From positions 186,001 through 250,000 of the forward strand of contig JAFGOY010000011.1 in assembly GCA_016926255.1 (NCBI GenBank): 64,000 nucleotides of DNA. The letters run 5' to 3'. Position numbers and translations under genes: made by a program. Position 1 is the first letter of the stretch; every line of letters begins with the position of its first letter. This DNA comes from Anaerolineae bacterium. GTDB lineage: Bacteria > Chloroflexota > Anaerolineae > Aggregatilineales > UBA3940. Of the stretch, positions 35,065-44,711 are shown one piece after another. Below the pieces are notes generated by a model. The model made no database searches. It was not told where the DNA came from and saw only the letters and a program-made list of their open reading frames with translations.

Positions 35065-38000
35065 GCCTGCTCTCCTTGTGAAATGGGTTCAAGCGGAAGC
35101 AGCACAAAGAAAGTCGTTCCTGTGCCCTGTTCACTCTCTAACCAGATTTGCCCGCCCTGCGCTTCGACCAGCGCCTTCGCCAGCGACAGGCTGACGCCGG
35201 TATCACCCAATCCCTCGATCAAAGGGTTGTCCGCCCGGTATTTACGCATAAAGACTCGTTCATAATCCTCCGGGGAGATCCCGCCCCCGGTATCTTCGAC
35301 GGCCAGGCTCAGGCAGTCGGTACTGATCTCCTCGCCACTAATCGTGGGGATTCTGGCGATTTCAGCCGTTGCCCTGATTTCGACTTCACCTTCAACCGGC
35401 GATGCAAGTCCGGCGTTGATCAACAGGTGCTGGATTACCTCGGTCAGCGCCTCACGGTCGGTGGTGATCGGCGGCAGCGCTTCGGGAAGCGTCAGGTAAA
35501 GCGAGAGTTCTTTCTCGGCGTACTGGTTGGCAATCCGCATCACCACCTCTTCGATGGCATAGAACACATCGACTTTTTCCGGTTCCAACTGCATACTGCC
35601 GGTATCCAGCGTGCTGATCCGGATCAGGTCGTCGAGCAGGGTACCCATTCGCTCGGTATTCGCCTTGACCCGCTGCAAGAACTTTCGTTGAAGCGGCCCC
35701 AGGATGCCCACCGACTCGCGCAGCAGCAGTTCGGTATAGCCGATAATCGAACTCATCGGCGTGCGGAGTTCCTGGGCAATCGATGCGATCACTTCGTCGT
35801 GGAAATCGACTTCTTTCGCGTCGATGATCGCCGCATCGACGGCGGTATTGGTCGCCTGAAGCTGCTCTTCAAGCTCGGACATCGAAAGCCGCGCCTGATC
35901 CAACTGCCCTTCGAGCGTCTCGATAGCCACAGCTTTCTCGGCCAGTTCGACTTCCAGCGCTTCCACGCGGGCCTGATCGACCGTCGAGGCTTCGGTAAGC
36001 CCGGAATCGAGCTGTTCCTTCAAGGCAGCGATTCGCTGCCGCGCCTGTTCTCGTGTTTCTGCCAGGCTTTGCTGTAGCGTCTGGACTTCTTCAGTCTTGT
36101 GATCAAGCTGGGCGTTCATGCTCTTTAGCGACGCATCTACATCCGCCATATGCGATTTGAGCGTCGCAACAGCCTGCGCCTTTTCTGAAAGCTGGCGTTC
36201 CAGTGCTTCCATCGAAACCGTCCGCTCGATCAACTGCGCTTCTAACTGCGCCATCGCCTCGCGGTCGGCCTGATCCATCGACTCCTGGGCTTTGACAGCC
36301 TCGTCGTTGAGGTTCGTTACTGCCTGCGCTTCGGCCAGTTGTGCCTTAAGCCGGGCGACTTCCGATGCCTGATCGCCGACCCGCTTCTGGAGAACCTCAA
36401 GCTCCCGCGTACTGGTCAGCCCACTGCTGACCTGTTCACGCAGCGCCTCGCCCACCGCTTGGGCTTCGGTCAGGCGTGTTTGCAGCTTGATGATCTCCCT
36501 GGCCTTGGTACCAAGCTCCTCCTGCAAAAAGGCAACTTCCTGCTGGCTGATCTGCGCTTGAGCGAGCCTTACCCGCAACGCAGCCAGTTCGGTCTGGGTT
36601 GCCATGCGTGCTTCTTCAAGTTGCTGTTTAGCCAGCAGATGAGCGGCGTTATTATAAACCTCTTCTTTTTCTTCTTTGACGCTGCTGTTATTTATTTCGT
36701 TTTTTGTATTTTCTTCGTTTTTCTGAAGTGTCTCTACTTCCGTTTCCAGTTCCTCGACCCGTTTTGCGCGGTCGCGGAGTCGGTCGGCTTCCGCCGTAAG
36801 TAGCGCGATCTTCTCGCGGGCGGCTTCCTGTTGAAGTGGCACTTCGTCAAGCTGGCGGTGCAGGTCGCGGATATAGCTTTTCATCTCTTCGATCTGGCGG
36901 AGCGCAGTGTTGAGTTCGCTTGTCCTGGCCGTCAAACCATCGGCCAGGTCTGCGGCGCGCGTCGCCTCCGCCGTGCCGATTGCATCGGCCTGCTCCTGAA
37001 CTTCTTTGAACGTTTCGGCGTTGAGCAGCGCGGCGGTTACCAGCGGCCCCAGACGGTCGAGTAGATCGCGCTCTTCGTTACTCAACATCCGGGTCGAATA
37101 GGGAGATGCGGCGATCAGCACGCCGATCCGCTCCTCACCGTTGACCAGCGGTTGAATGAAAGCTGGTCCCTCGTGAGTAATCCCTAATAGGCGATAGATA
37201 TCGCGCAGTTCGCGCGCGTTTCGCTGCGTGGTCAGGCGCATCTGGCGAAGACGCCCCAGGGCATTGACGATGCTGGGGTGATCGGCCAGGTCGATTATTC
37301 CCTGTGGCAGTGGGGCCTGGGAGATGTTGTCGTATCCACCGACGATTGCGGCCTGCACGACATCCTCGTCAACAATTGCCAGTGCGCATACATCGGAGCG
37401 GAGCGCCGTCGCCACGACACGGGGTGCTTCCTGGACGATCTCCGCAGGTTCCAGGGTCACCAGCAACCCGCCGACCGCGTCAACGACATCCAGCAAGGGT
37501 GGCCCCACAGGGAGTTTGATTTCCTCGACCGGCTCAGGTTTGTCGGTTCTCACGGTTTCGTCGAATGTTCCCGGCGGTGGAACCGGGGCCGGATCGGCCA
37601 TACCCGGCGGTACAGCGAGTGTGCTGGCCGGTTCGGCAGTCAGCCAGCTCGGTTCGAAGGTGTCGATATTCAATAACTGCTCGACGACGTGCCGGTAGGC
37701 GATGGCAGCCAGCATCGGCATTGCCAGGATCTGCCCGATCCGCACCACCGAGGCAACATCGCCCAGCACCGGCCAGCCAAGATGGATCGCCGCCGCGCTG
37801 CCTAAGATCAGCAGGGTAAGGCCCTTCAGGGAGAAATCGTAAATGGACTTGAACCGGAAGCTCATCCAGACGAGGCCGATCAGCGCCAGCCCGATCTGGG
37901 CGATGGCCCAGACGACGTCAATCCACAGCCCGTTGAAAAGCTGCTCGCTGGCGGTGCCGGTACCCCAGAAATAGTAAGTTCCGCCAAAGGCGATCAGGAT

Positions 38001-38372
38001 CAGGCCAATAGTCCCTGCTGCGAGGACATCGGCGAGGAAATTCCGGCGCATCAAGTCAGGGGTGTTCATTGTGATGAACGCCCAGGCTGTACTGGCAATC
38101 GTAAGCGTATCGACCGCCCTTTCGACCGGTGGGAGCAGGACGTTGCGCGGCAGGAATCCCTGCCAGGCGGCCAGCGAAGCAATCAGCACGATCACCCGCC
38201 CGAAAAACAGGAGGAAGATGCTCAATGCCAGCCGGAACGTGCCTGTGTCGCGTTCCCGCATCCACTGACCGATGCTGATCGCGAAGGCGGCCTCTACCGC
38301 AAAAAATATGATGAAATGGTAGACCAGGCTGCCCGGAGGCTGCCCAACGAGGTTTATGATCTGATCAAACAC
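35061..38372 (-). CDS. Very large histidine-kinase-like protein lacking the phosphoacceptor His
   Basis: 1103 residues: about seven N-terminal membrane helices (1-235), a GAF domain (about 310-460), a coiled coil of some 390 residues (about 465-855), a HisKA-like segment and a HATPase_c domain. The H-box reads IASIAQELRTPMSSIIGY; canonical kinases have His where Gln867 stands (CAG, 35772-35774). The N box (LLINAG) and G1 box (DTGGGIS) are kept; the G2 box is weakened (GLGDTGVSLSLAK). It may bind ATP without autophosphorylating. GTG 38372 has GGGAG eight bases upstream and is preferred over TTG 38387. Coupled to the LysM gene. Confidence 0.85.
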   Translation of the reverse strand: MFDQIINLVGQPPGSLVYHFIIFFAVEAAFAISIGQWMRERDTGTFRLALSIFLLFFGRVIVLIASLAAWQGFLPRNVLLPPVERAVDTLTIASTAWAFITMNTPDLMRRNFLADVLAAGTIGLILIAFGGTYYFWGTGTASEQLFNGLWIDVVWAIAQIGLALIGLVWMSFRFKSIYDFSLKGLTLLILGSAAAIHLGWPVLGDVASVVRIGQILAMPMLAAIAYRHVVEQLLNIDTFEPSWLTAEPASTLAVPPGMADPAPVPPPGTFDETVRTDKPEPVEEIKLPVGPPLLDVVDAVGGLLVTLEPAEIVQEAPRVVATALRSDVCALAIVDEDVVQAAIVGGYDNISQAPLPQGIIDLADHPSIVNALGRLRQMRLTTQRNARELRDIYRLLGITHEGPAFIQPLVNGEERIGVLIAASPYSTRMLSNEERDLLDRLGPLVTAALLNAETFKEVQEQADAIGTAEATRAADLADGLTARTSELNTALRQIEEMKSYIRDLHRQLDEVPLQQEAAREKIALLTAEADRLRDRAKRVEELETEVETLQKNEENTKNEINNSSVKEEKEEVYNNAAHLLAKQQLEEARMATQTELAALRVRLAQAQISQQEVAFLQEELGTKAREIIKLQTRLTEAQAVGEALREQVSSGLTSTRELEVLQKRVGDQASEVARLKAQLAEAQAVTNLNDEAVKAQESMDQADREAMAQLEAQLIERTVSMEALERQLSEKAQAVATLKSHMADVDASLKSMNAQLDHKTEEVQTLQQSLAETREQARQRIAALKEQLDSGLTEASTVDQARVEALEVELAEKAVAIETLEGQLDQARLSMSELEEQLQATNTAVDAAIIDAKEVDFHDEVIASIAQELRTPMSSIIGYTELLLRESVGILGPLQRKFLQRVKANTERMGTLLDDLIRISTLDTGSMQLEPEKVDVFYAIEEVVMRIANQYAEKELSLYLTLPEALPPITTDREALTEVIQHLLINAGLASPVEGEVEIRATAEIARIPTISGEEISTDCLSLAVEDTGGGISPEDYERVFMRKYRADNPLIEGLGDTGVSLSLAKALVEAQGGQIWLESEQGTGTTFFVLLPLEPISQGEQA

Positions 38373-38405
38373 GGTCGTTACTCCCAAGGGTTGAACGCTA
38401 TTGCG

Positions 38406-38415
38406 ATTATAGCAT
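38406..38415 (-). promoter_or_regulatory. Extended -10 promoter of the kinase-LysM operon
   Basis: Minus-strand ATGCTATAAT: consensus -10 with the upstream TG, no good -35. The same ten bases recur before the ParA operon (56093-56102). Confidence 0.6.
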
Positions 38416-38442
38416 TATTGGCATCTATGCGCTTGAACGCTC

Positions 38443-39660
38443 TCAGTGCTGGTGCCGCTCGACGATGTCGGACACCACGCCGATAACGTCGTTGATATCT
38501 TGATCGGTCATCCGCGAGAAGATCGGCAGCGATACCTCGCGCTGGTATTCCCGATAGGCGACCGGGAAGTCCTCAGGCTGATAGTGATAGGTATCCCGGT
38601 AGTAGGGATGCAGGTGGAAGGGGATGAAGTGGACGCTGGTGCCGATGTTGGCTGTCTTCATCTGCTCGATGAATGCCGCCCGGTCAATAGTCAGGCGGTC
38701 GAGGTTCAGACGCAGCATGTAGAGATGCCACGCGTGGTGACCCTCGTCCCCGGAGGACGGCGGCTGCAATTCGGGCAGCGCGGAGAAGGCTTCGGTGTAG
38801 CGCCGTGCGATCTCCGCCCGCCGGTCACGCATCTGCGCTGCCCGCCGAAGCTGCACTCGCCCCATCGCAGCGGCGATATCGGTCATATTGTATTTGTAGC
38901 CCGGTGCGGCGATCTCGTAATACCAGGAACCCTCCGCCGTGTAGCGCTTCCAGGCATCCTTGCTGATACCGTGCAGCCGCATCACCCGGCAGTGATCGGC
39001 GAGTTCTGCATCGTTGGTTGTGATCATTCCCCCCTCGCCGGTAGTCAATGCTTTGGTTGCGTAGAAGCTGAAGCAGCCGAACCAGCGAACGTCGTAAGGT
39101 TGGCCCGTTTCCGGCGGGATGGGGGCCGATCCGATCAGCCGCCCTTTGTAGCGGGTGGGAATGGAGTGGGCGGCATCCTCTACAACCGCCAGACCGTGTT
39201 TTTTGGCGATGGTGTAGATCGGATCGAGGTCGGCAGACAATCCGCCTACATGCACCGGCAGGATCGCCCGCGTTCGTTCGCCGATCGCCCCCTCGATCCG
39301 CGCGGGGTCGATGTTGAAATCCTCCGGGCGAATGTCGACAAAAACCGGCTTCGCCCCAAAGTAGCAGATCACCTCGCTGGATGCTGCGAAGGTATAAGGC
39401 GTGGTAATCACCTCGTCTCCGGGTTGGAGGCCAATCGCGTCGAGGGCGAGGTGCATCGCAGCGGTGCATGAGTTGACAGCGACAGCCTGCTCGACGCCGA
39501 AATACGCAGCGAACTCCTGCTCGAACAGCGCCGTCTTCGGCCCAGTGGTCAGCCAGCCGGAACGCATGGTATCGACTACTTCCGCGATCTCCTCCTCGCC
39601 GATGCCAGGCAGGGCAAAAGGAAGATAGGAGGCGCGTCTGGTGCGGTTTTCGTCTGTCAT
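38443..39660 (-). CDS. DegT/DnrJ/EryC1 family aminotransferase
   Basis: A 405-residue PLP enzyme of the sugar aminotransferase group (ArnB, WecE, PglE-like) that puts an amino group on a nucleotide keto-sugar for glycans. SGWLTTGPKT and the PLP Lys in SFYATKALTTGEGGM are diagnostic; VEDAAHSIPT holds the pyridine-binding Asp. ATG 39660 has AAGGAG 7 nt upstream; the 32-residue extension to 39756 is dismissed. It has no sugar-pathway neighbours; the GT4 gene at 31226 is the nearest glycan gene. Divergent from the AAG glycosylase gene. Confidence 0.92.
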   Translation of the reverse strand: MTDENRTRRASYLPFALPGIGEEEIAEVVDTMRSGWLTTGPKTALFEQEFAAYFGVEQAVAVNSCTAAMHLALDAIGLQPGDEVITTPYTFAASSEVICYFGAKPVFVDIRPEDFNIDPARIEGAIGERTRAILPVHVGGLSADLDPIYTIAKKHGLAVVEDAAHSIPTRYKGRLIGSAPIPPETGQPYDVRWFGCFSFYATKALTTGEGGMITTNDAELADHCRVMRLHGISKDAWKRYTAEGSWYYEIAAPGYKYNMTDIAAAMGRVQLRRAAQMRDRRAEIARRYTEAFSALPELQPPSSGDEGHHAWHLYMLRLNLDRLTIDRAAFIEQMKTANIGTSVHFIPFHLHPYYRDTYHYQPEDFPVAYREYQREVSLPIFSRMTDQDINDVIGVVSDIVERHQH

Positions 39661-39779
39661 AGGGAAACTCCTTTGCCCGGTTGGATATAGTGATATTGTA
39701 TCCACTGCGGTATTTTCCACTACCACGTACATCGATTCACCCTCGACCGACCGCACCGGGGTATGCTACACTCCTCACC

Positions 39780-40382
39780 ATGTCACGATTAACTCAAACT
39801 TTCTTTGCCCGCGATACCCTGACCACCGCACATGATCTGCTGGGTTGCCTGCTCGTCCATGAGGTCGACGGACAGCGGGTGGCCGGGCGCATCGTCGAAG
39901 TAGAAGCCTACACCGGCCATGACGACCTGGCTTCGCATGCAGCACGAGGTAAAACTCCGCGAAACACGGTGATGTTCGGCCCACCGGGGATCAGCTACAT
40001 CTACCTGATCTACGGGATGTACCAGCTGCTCAATGTGATCGCAAAGCCGGAGGGTGTCGACTACCCCGCCGCGATCCTGATCCGTGCCCTCGAACCGGTT
40101 GAGGGGTTACAATTCATGGCAGCGCGGCGAACAGGCCGCCGCCGGGTCGAGTGGACGAGCGGCCCTGGCCGCTTGACGCTGGCGCTGGCTATCGACCAGT
40201 CCTTGAACGGTATCGACATGACCGCACCGGGCAGCCCGCTCTATTTCGAAGAGGAGATCGATGTGCCCGGCGAACAGGTACAAACCGGCCCCCGGATCGG
40301 TATCAATGTATCCGAACCCTGGCAGAGTATGCCCTGGCGATTCTGGCTCAGGGATAACCCGTTCGTTTCACGTGCCGGTTAA
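39780..40382 (+). CDS. 3-methyladenine DNA glycosylase (AAG/MPG family)
   Basis: A 200-residue alkylbase glycosylase that removes 3-methyladenine, hypoxanthine and related damage. Family motifs: [32 protein letters not shown] (catalytic Glu in the first part), [20 protein letters not shown] and [12 protein letters not shown]. The ATG has no ribosome site; TACACT at 39767-39772 and TCGACC at 39743-39748 could be a weak promoter giving a nearly leaderless message. fabI follows after 29 bp. Confidence 0.93.
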   Translation: MSRLTQTFFARDTLTTAHDLLGCLLVHEVDGQRVAGRIVEVEAYTGHDDLASHAARGKTPRNTVMFGPPGISYIYLIYGMYQLLNVIAKPEGVDYPAAILIRALEPVEGLQFMAARRTGRRRVEWTSGPGRLTLALAIDQSLNGIDMTAPGSPLYFEEEIDVPGEQVQTGPRIGINVSEPWQSMPWRFWLRDNPFVSRAG

Positions 40383-40411
40383 GTCGATTCCCATGTGGAG
40401 GTGAGAGAAAG

Positions 40412-41212
40412 ATGGATTTATTCAAGAACAAGACGGCGTTGATCTTTGGCATCGCCAACAAGAACTCGATTGCCTGGGGGATTAGCGAGGCGCTGTATGC
40501 CGAAGGCGCTGAGATCGGGATCAGTTATGCGATTCCATCACTTGAAAAGCGTGTCCGCCCGCTGGCCGAAAGCGTCGGTGCGAAGCTGATCGAAGAATGT
40601 GATGTTACTGACGACGCGGCGATTGATCTTGTATTCGAAAAGGTGAAAGACACCTACGGCAGCATCGATGTGCTGATTCACTCGGTCGCTTTCGCCGAAC
40701 GGGATGACCTGACCGGGCGTTTCATCGACACCAGTCGTACAGGTTTTAGAACCGCACTGGAGATCAGTGCGTATTCACTGGTGGCATTAGCCCGCCGCGC
40801 CGAACCCTTGATGACCGCAGGAAGCTCGATCCTTGCCATGACCTACTACGGCAGCGTCGCCGTGATACCCCATTACAACGTGATGGGCGTCGCTAAAGCC
40901 GCTCTCGAAGCGTCAGTGCGCTATCTTTCCGTCGATCTGGGGCCGAAAGGCATCCGGGTGAACGCGGTATCGGCAGGGCCAATCAAGACTCTGGCCGCTT
41001 CAGGTGTTGGCGGCTTCCGAAAGCTGTTAAACTACAGCGAGACAGCTTCACCGCTGCGCCAATCTGTTACCCAGGAAGATATAGGACAGGCAGCCGTCTA
41101 TCTTTGCTCCGATATGGCCCGGTCGGTCACCGGGGAAATCCACTACGTGGACGCCGGGTGGAATATCATGGGATTGACCGTCCCCTTCGAGGAGCTGGAT
41201 CAAGATGGCTGA
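40412..41212 (+). CDS. fabI: Enoyl-ACP reductase (NADH), FabI type
   Basis: A 266-residue short-chain dehydrogenase that reduces trans-2-enoyl-ACP in the last step of each fatty-acid elongation cycle. [13 protein letters not shown] is the FabI NAD-binding loop; [12 protein letters not shown], the catalytic Tyr-x6-Lys (Y-N-V-M-G-V-A-K) and [13 protein letters not shown] are diagnostic. GGTGAGAG precedes the ATG. It lies between the AAG glycosylase gene and mutS2, likely co-transcribed but not functionally linked. Confidence 0.96.
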   Translation: MDLFKNKTALIFGIANKNSIAWGISEALYAEGAEIGISYAIPSLEKRVRPLAESVGAKLIEECDVTDDAAIDLVFEKVKDTYGSIDVLIHSVAFAERDDLTGRFIDTSRTGFRTALEISAYSLVALARRAEPLMTAGSSILAMTYYGSVAVIPHYNVMGVAKAALEASVRYLSVDLGPKGIRVNAVSAGPIKTLAASGVGGFRKLLNYSETASPLRQSVTQEDIGQAAVYLCSDMARSVTGEIHYVDAGWNIMGLTVPFEELDQDG

Positions 41213-41229
41213 CCTGATTGAATCAGGAT

Positions 41230-43695
41230 ATGGACAAAAGAGCTACCGAAAAACTTGAACTCGACAAGATATTACGACAGCTATCAGGGTACGCGGCTTT
41301 TTCGGCCAGTAAGACCCTGCTGGATCATTTACAACCAACCGGTGAACTGAACGAGGCCCGGCGGCGGCTGCAGGAGACGAACGAAGCCCGCCGCCTGCTC
41401 GAAGAGCACAGCACGGTCAGCGTAGGGGGTGCCCACGATGTGCGTCCCCATGTCGACCGTGCCGAACGCGGCATCGCATTGGCCGCCGACCAACTTCTCG
41501 ACATTAAGTCCACGCTGCAATCGGCAGGGCGGCTTCGCAAGACAATCGGCAAGCTGGGCGATGACTACCCACTCCTCGTCGAAATGTCACTCGGCCTCGA
41601 TGAAGGCCGCCCCATCGTTGACGCGGTAACCCGAATCGTCAGCGACCAGGGGCAAATTCTCGATTCGGCCAGCCCGAAACTGGCCCAGATTCGCCGTGAT
41701 CTGCAGGTCGCCCACAGCCGCCTGCAATCGAAACTCCAGGCGATAGTCGGCAGCAGCGAAAACGCCCCCTATCTCCAGGAATCGCTGATCACCCAGCGCG
41801 GAGGGCGCTATGTGATCCCGATTAAGGCCGATGCCAAAGGCCGGATCAAGGGCATCGTCCACGATCAATCGTCGTCGGGAGCGACCCTCTTTATCGAACC
41901 CATCGCGACGGTCGAGATCAACAACGAAATCCGCGAGTTGGAACTGGGCGAGCAGAACGAGATCATGCGCATTCTGCACGAGATCAGCGCGCAGGTTGCC
42001 GATTACGCCGACCCGATCCGCTGGACGGTCGAATCGTTGGCCGACCTGGATGTGGCCTTCACCAAGGCGAAGTTCGCCGGGGTGATGAACGCCGACGCGC
42101 CGACGCTGGTCGATTTCGACCCGGAGCGCTACCCCGGCAGCACGCTCAGGCTCTACAACGCACGCCACCCGCTGATCGACCCGGGAAAAGTGGTGCCGAT
42201 TGACGTTGTGCTTTCTGAAGACACGTCGATGCTGGTGATCACCGGGCCGAACACCGGCGGAAAGACGGTATCGCTGAAAACGGTCGGCCTGCTGACGCTG
42301 ATGGCCCAGTGCGGCCTGCATATCCCGGCGGCCAGCGAATCGGTGCTGACCGTCTTTGACGCAGTCTACGCCGACATCGGCGACGAGCAGAGCATCGAGC
42401 AGTCACTCAGCACCTTTTCCGCCCACCTGACCCACATCGTTGATATCCTTGAAGTGGTCGACGAGCGGTCGCTGGTGCTACTCGACGAACTCGGCGCAGG
42501 CACCGATCCAGCAGAAGGGGCGGCGCTGGCCCGCTCGATTTTGAACGATCTGCTCCAGCGCGGCGTCACGACCTTCGTCGCCACCCACTACCCGGAGTTG
42601 AAGCTCTACGCCCACAGCACGCCCGGCGTGAGCAACGCCAGTGTCGAATTCGACGTCGAAACCCTGTCGCCCACCTACCGGTTGATCATCGGGCTGCCGG
42701 GGCGTTCGAATGCCTTTGCCATCGCCACCCGTCTCGGTCTACCCGGTTTCATCATCGACGAGGCACGCGGCTATGTCGGGGCTGACGACCTGCACGCGGA
42801 TGACCTACTTGACGAGATTCACCAGACCCGCGAAGAAATCCGCCAGACCCGTTCCCGCCTGGAAGCTGCAGAAAAAGAGACGCTCGTACTGCGTGACGAT
42901 CTGCGCGAGCGAATCGCCCGGATCAACGAGGAACGCCGGGTGATCATCGACGAGGCGCGGCAGTCCGCTGACGAAGAGATCGCGGCCATCCGCGACGAAC
43001 TCGGTGTGCTGCGCCGCCAGCTTCGCACCATTCCTCCCACCTTCAAAGAACAGACGGACGCAACGGTCGAAGAACTCCGTGCCGTCGAAGCCGAAATCGC
43101 CGCTGTCGAAGAACTGATCGCCGCCCCGGTCGAACCCGTCATCGAGCACGAACCGGCCATCGAACGCCAGCCGGTCATTGAGCCGGAAACGCCGGTCGAG
43201 GTGGAAGAGCCCTTCGATGGTTTGAAGATCGGCGACAATGTTTTCGTTCCCTCGTTGAATTCGGTAGGCGAGATTGTCAGCCTGGGAGACGGCAGCGAAG
43301 CCGAGGTACAGGTCGGGCAGTTCCGCGTTCGCGCCGATCCCGCCGACCTGGAATTCCGGTCGCGGCGGTCGATCAAGAAGGCGGGCAGGGAATCGTCCTA
43401 CGAAAGCGCCTATGCAGATGTCAGCCGCCCCAGCCCGGAAAGTCCCGGCCTCGAACTGCATCTTCGTGGCTATACGCTGGATGAGGCCCTCCCGGTTCTC
43501 GAAGAATACCTCGATCAGGCGTATCTCTCCGGTCTGCCCTGGGTGCGGATCATCCACGGGAAGGGCAGTGGGGTGATCCGTCGGATGGTTCACCAAACCT
43601 TGAGAAATTCCCCGCTGGTGAAAGAGTTCAAAAACGCGCCTGCCAACCAGGGCGGCGACGGTGCGACCATCGTTCACTTTGTCCCGCTAGTGTAA
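41230..43695 (+). CDS. mutS2: MutS2 family endonuclease/ATPase with Smr domain
   Basis: An 821-residue MutS homologue without mismatch-recognition domains. Core domain at residues 1-300; ABC-type ATPase with Walker A GPNTGGKT, Walker B LVLLDELGAGTDP and FVATHYPEL; coiled coil; and a C-terminal Smr nuclease domain (LELHLRGYTLDEAL, IIHGKGSGVIRR). A Pro/Glu/Ile-rich stretch of about 30 residues (around nt 43120-43210) sits before the KOW-like segment. MutS2 limits recombination and, in Bacillus, acts on collided ribosomes. The start at 41230 is chosen over TTG 41218; the ribosome site is close and weak. Confidence 0.93.
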   Translation: MDKRATEKLELDKILRQLSGYAAFSASKTLLDHLQPTGELNEARRRLQETNEARRLLEEHSTVSVGGAHDVRPHVDRAERGIALAADQLLDIKSTLQSAGRLRKTIGKLGDDYPLLVEMSLGLDEGRPIVDAVTRIVSDQGQILDSASPKLAQIRRDLQVAHSRLQSKLQAIVGSSENAPYLQESLITQRGGRYVIPIKADAKGRIKGIVHDQSSSGATLFIEPIATVEINNEIRELELGEQNEIMRILHEISAQVADYADPIRWTVESLADLDVAFTKAKFAGVMNADAPTLVDFDPERYPGSTLRLYNARHPLIDPGKVVPIDVVLSEDTSMLVITGPNTGGKTVSLKTVGLLTLMAQCGLHIPAASESVLTVFDAVYADIGDEQSIEQSLSTFSAHLTHIVDILEVVDERSLVLLDELGAGTDPAEGAALARSILNDLLQRGVTTFVATHYPELKLYAHSTPGVSNASVEFDVETLSPTYRLIIGLPGRSNAFAIATRLGLPGFIIDEARGYVGADDLHADDLLDEIHQTREEIRQTRSRLEAAEKETLVLRDDLRERIARINEERRVIIDEARQSADEEIAAIRDELGVLRRQLRTIPPTFKEQTDATVEELRAVEAEIAAVEELIAAPVEPVIEHEPAIERQPVIEPETPVEVEEPFDGLKIGDNVFVPSLNSVGEIVSLGDGSEAEVQVGQFRVRADPADLEFRSRRSIKKAGRESSYESAYADVSRPSPESPGLELHLRGYTLDEALPVLEEYLDQAYLSGLPWVRIIHGKGSGVIRRMVHQTLRNSPLVKEFKNAPANQGGDGATIVHFVPLV

Positions 43696-43718
43696 AGAAC
43701 CACCGGTTGCCGCTCGTT

Positions 43719-43747
43719 TTGTCCCCCTATCGGCTGCACGCTATAAT
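43719..43747 (+). promoter_or_regulatory. Promoter of the formiminotransferase-M23 operon
   Basis: TTGTCC (43719-43724), 17-nt spacer, TATAAT (43742-43747); start of transcription near 43754, some 40 nt before the GTG. Confidence 0.7.
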
Positions 43748-43795
43748 CCGGGGCCGCTGATCACACAGCAGATAGACTGTCAGGAGTGTTCTTTC

Positions 43796-44707
43796 GTGAA
43801 GCCGCTGATCGAGTGTGTGCCCAATTTCAGTGAGGGCCGCCGGTTAGATATCGTCGAGAAGATTGTCAGCGCGGTGCGAGGCGTGCCGGGCATTGCCCTG
43901 CTCGATTACAGTTCTGACCCCGATCACAACCGGTCGGTGCTGACGTTTGTTGGTGCACCTGGGGCTGTCGAAGAAGCCGCCTTCCGCGCGGTGGAAACCT
44001 CCGCCGGGCTGATCGATATGACCCGACACGAGGGCGTGCATCCGTGTATCGGGGCTGCAGACGTGGTACCCTTTGTCCCGATTCGGGATGTGACGATGGG
44101 CGAATGCGTCGCCGCTGCCCGCCGGTTGGCCCGGCGGATCGGCGAAGACCTGAACATCCCGGCCTATCTCTACGAAGAGGCCGCCATCCGGCTCGAACGT
44201 GCCAACCTTGCTCACCTGCGTAAGGGCGGCTATGCCCGGCTAAAAGCGGATATCGCCACCGATCCGGAGCGCGCGCCTGATTTCGGCCCCGCCGTGCTTG
44301 GCCCGGCAGGGGCAGCGGCGGTTGGCGCACGGAAAAAGTTAATAGCTTATAACGTTTTCCTGGATACGGACGATGTCGAAATTGCCCGGAAGATCGCCGA
44401 GTCGATCCGGCATTCAAGCGGCGGGCTGCCTTATGTCAAAGCGCTTGGCCTGATGGTCAACGGGCAGGCGCAGGTATCGATGAACCTGGTTGATTACACA
44501 CAGACGCCGGTTCACCGCGTGCAGGAAGCGGTCAGGGAGCAGGCCGGACATTTTGGGTGCCAGATTACCCATGCCGAATTGATCGGCATGATCCCGGAGC
44601 AGGCGTTGATCGATGCAGCTTGCTGGTACCTTCAGTTAGGCGGGTTCAACGAGGAACAAATCCTCGAACGCAGGATACGACAGGCGGAGAGTACGGGACT
44701 AATTTAA
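43796..44707 (+). CDS. ftcD: Glutamate formimidoyltransferase
   Basis: A 303-residue protein matching the formiminotransferase N- and C-subdomains (LIECVPNFSEGRR at the N-terminus, HNRSVLTFVG, HEGVHPCIGAADVVPFVP, and later GARKKLIAYNVFLDT). It moves the formimino group from N-formimidoyl-glutamate to tetrahydrofolate in histidine breakdown. The cyclodeaminase domain of the eukaryotic FTCD is absent. The start is GTG with AGGAG ten bases upstream. No hut genes are nearby. The M23 gene follows after 4 bp. Confidence 0.93.
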   Translation: MKPLIECVPNFSEGRRLDIVEKIVSAVRGVPGIALLDYSSDPDHNRSVLTFVGAPGAVEEAAFRAVETSAGLIDMTRHEGVHPCIGAADVVPFVPIRDVTMGECVAAARRLARRIGEDLNIPAYLYEEAAIRLERANLAHLRKGGYARLKADIATDPERAPDFGPAVLGPAGAAAVGARKKLIAYNVFLDTDDVEIARKIAESIRHSSGGLPYVKALGLMVNGQAQVSMNLVDYTQTPVHRVQEAVREQAGHFGCQITHAELIGMIPEQALIDAACWYLQLGGFNEEQILERRIRQAESTGLI

Positions 44708-44711
44708 CTTG

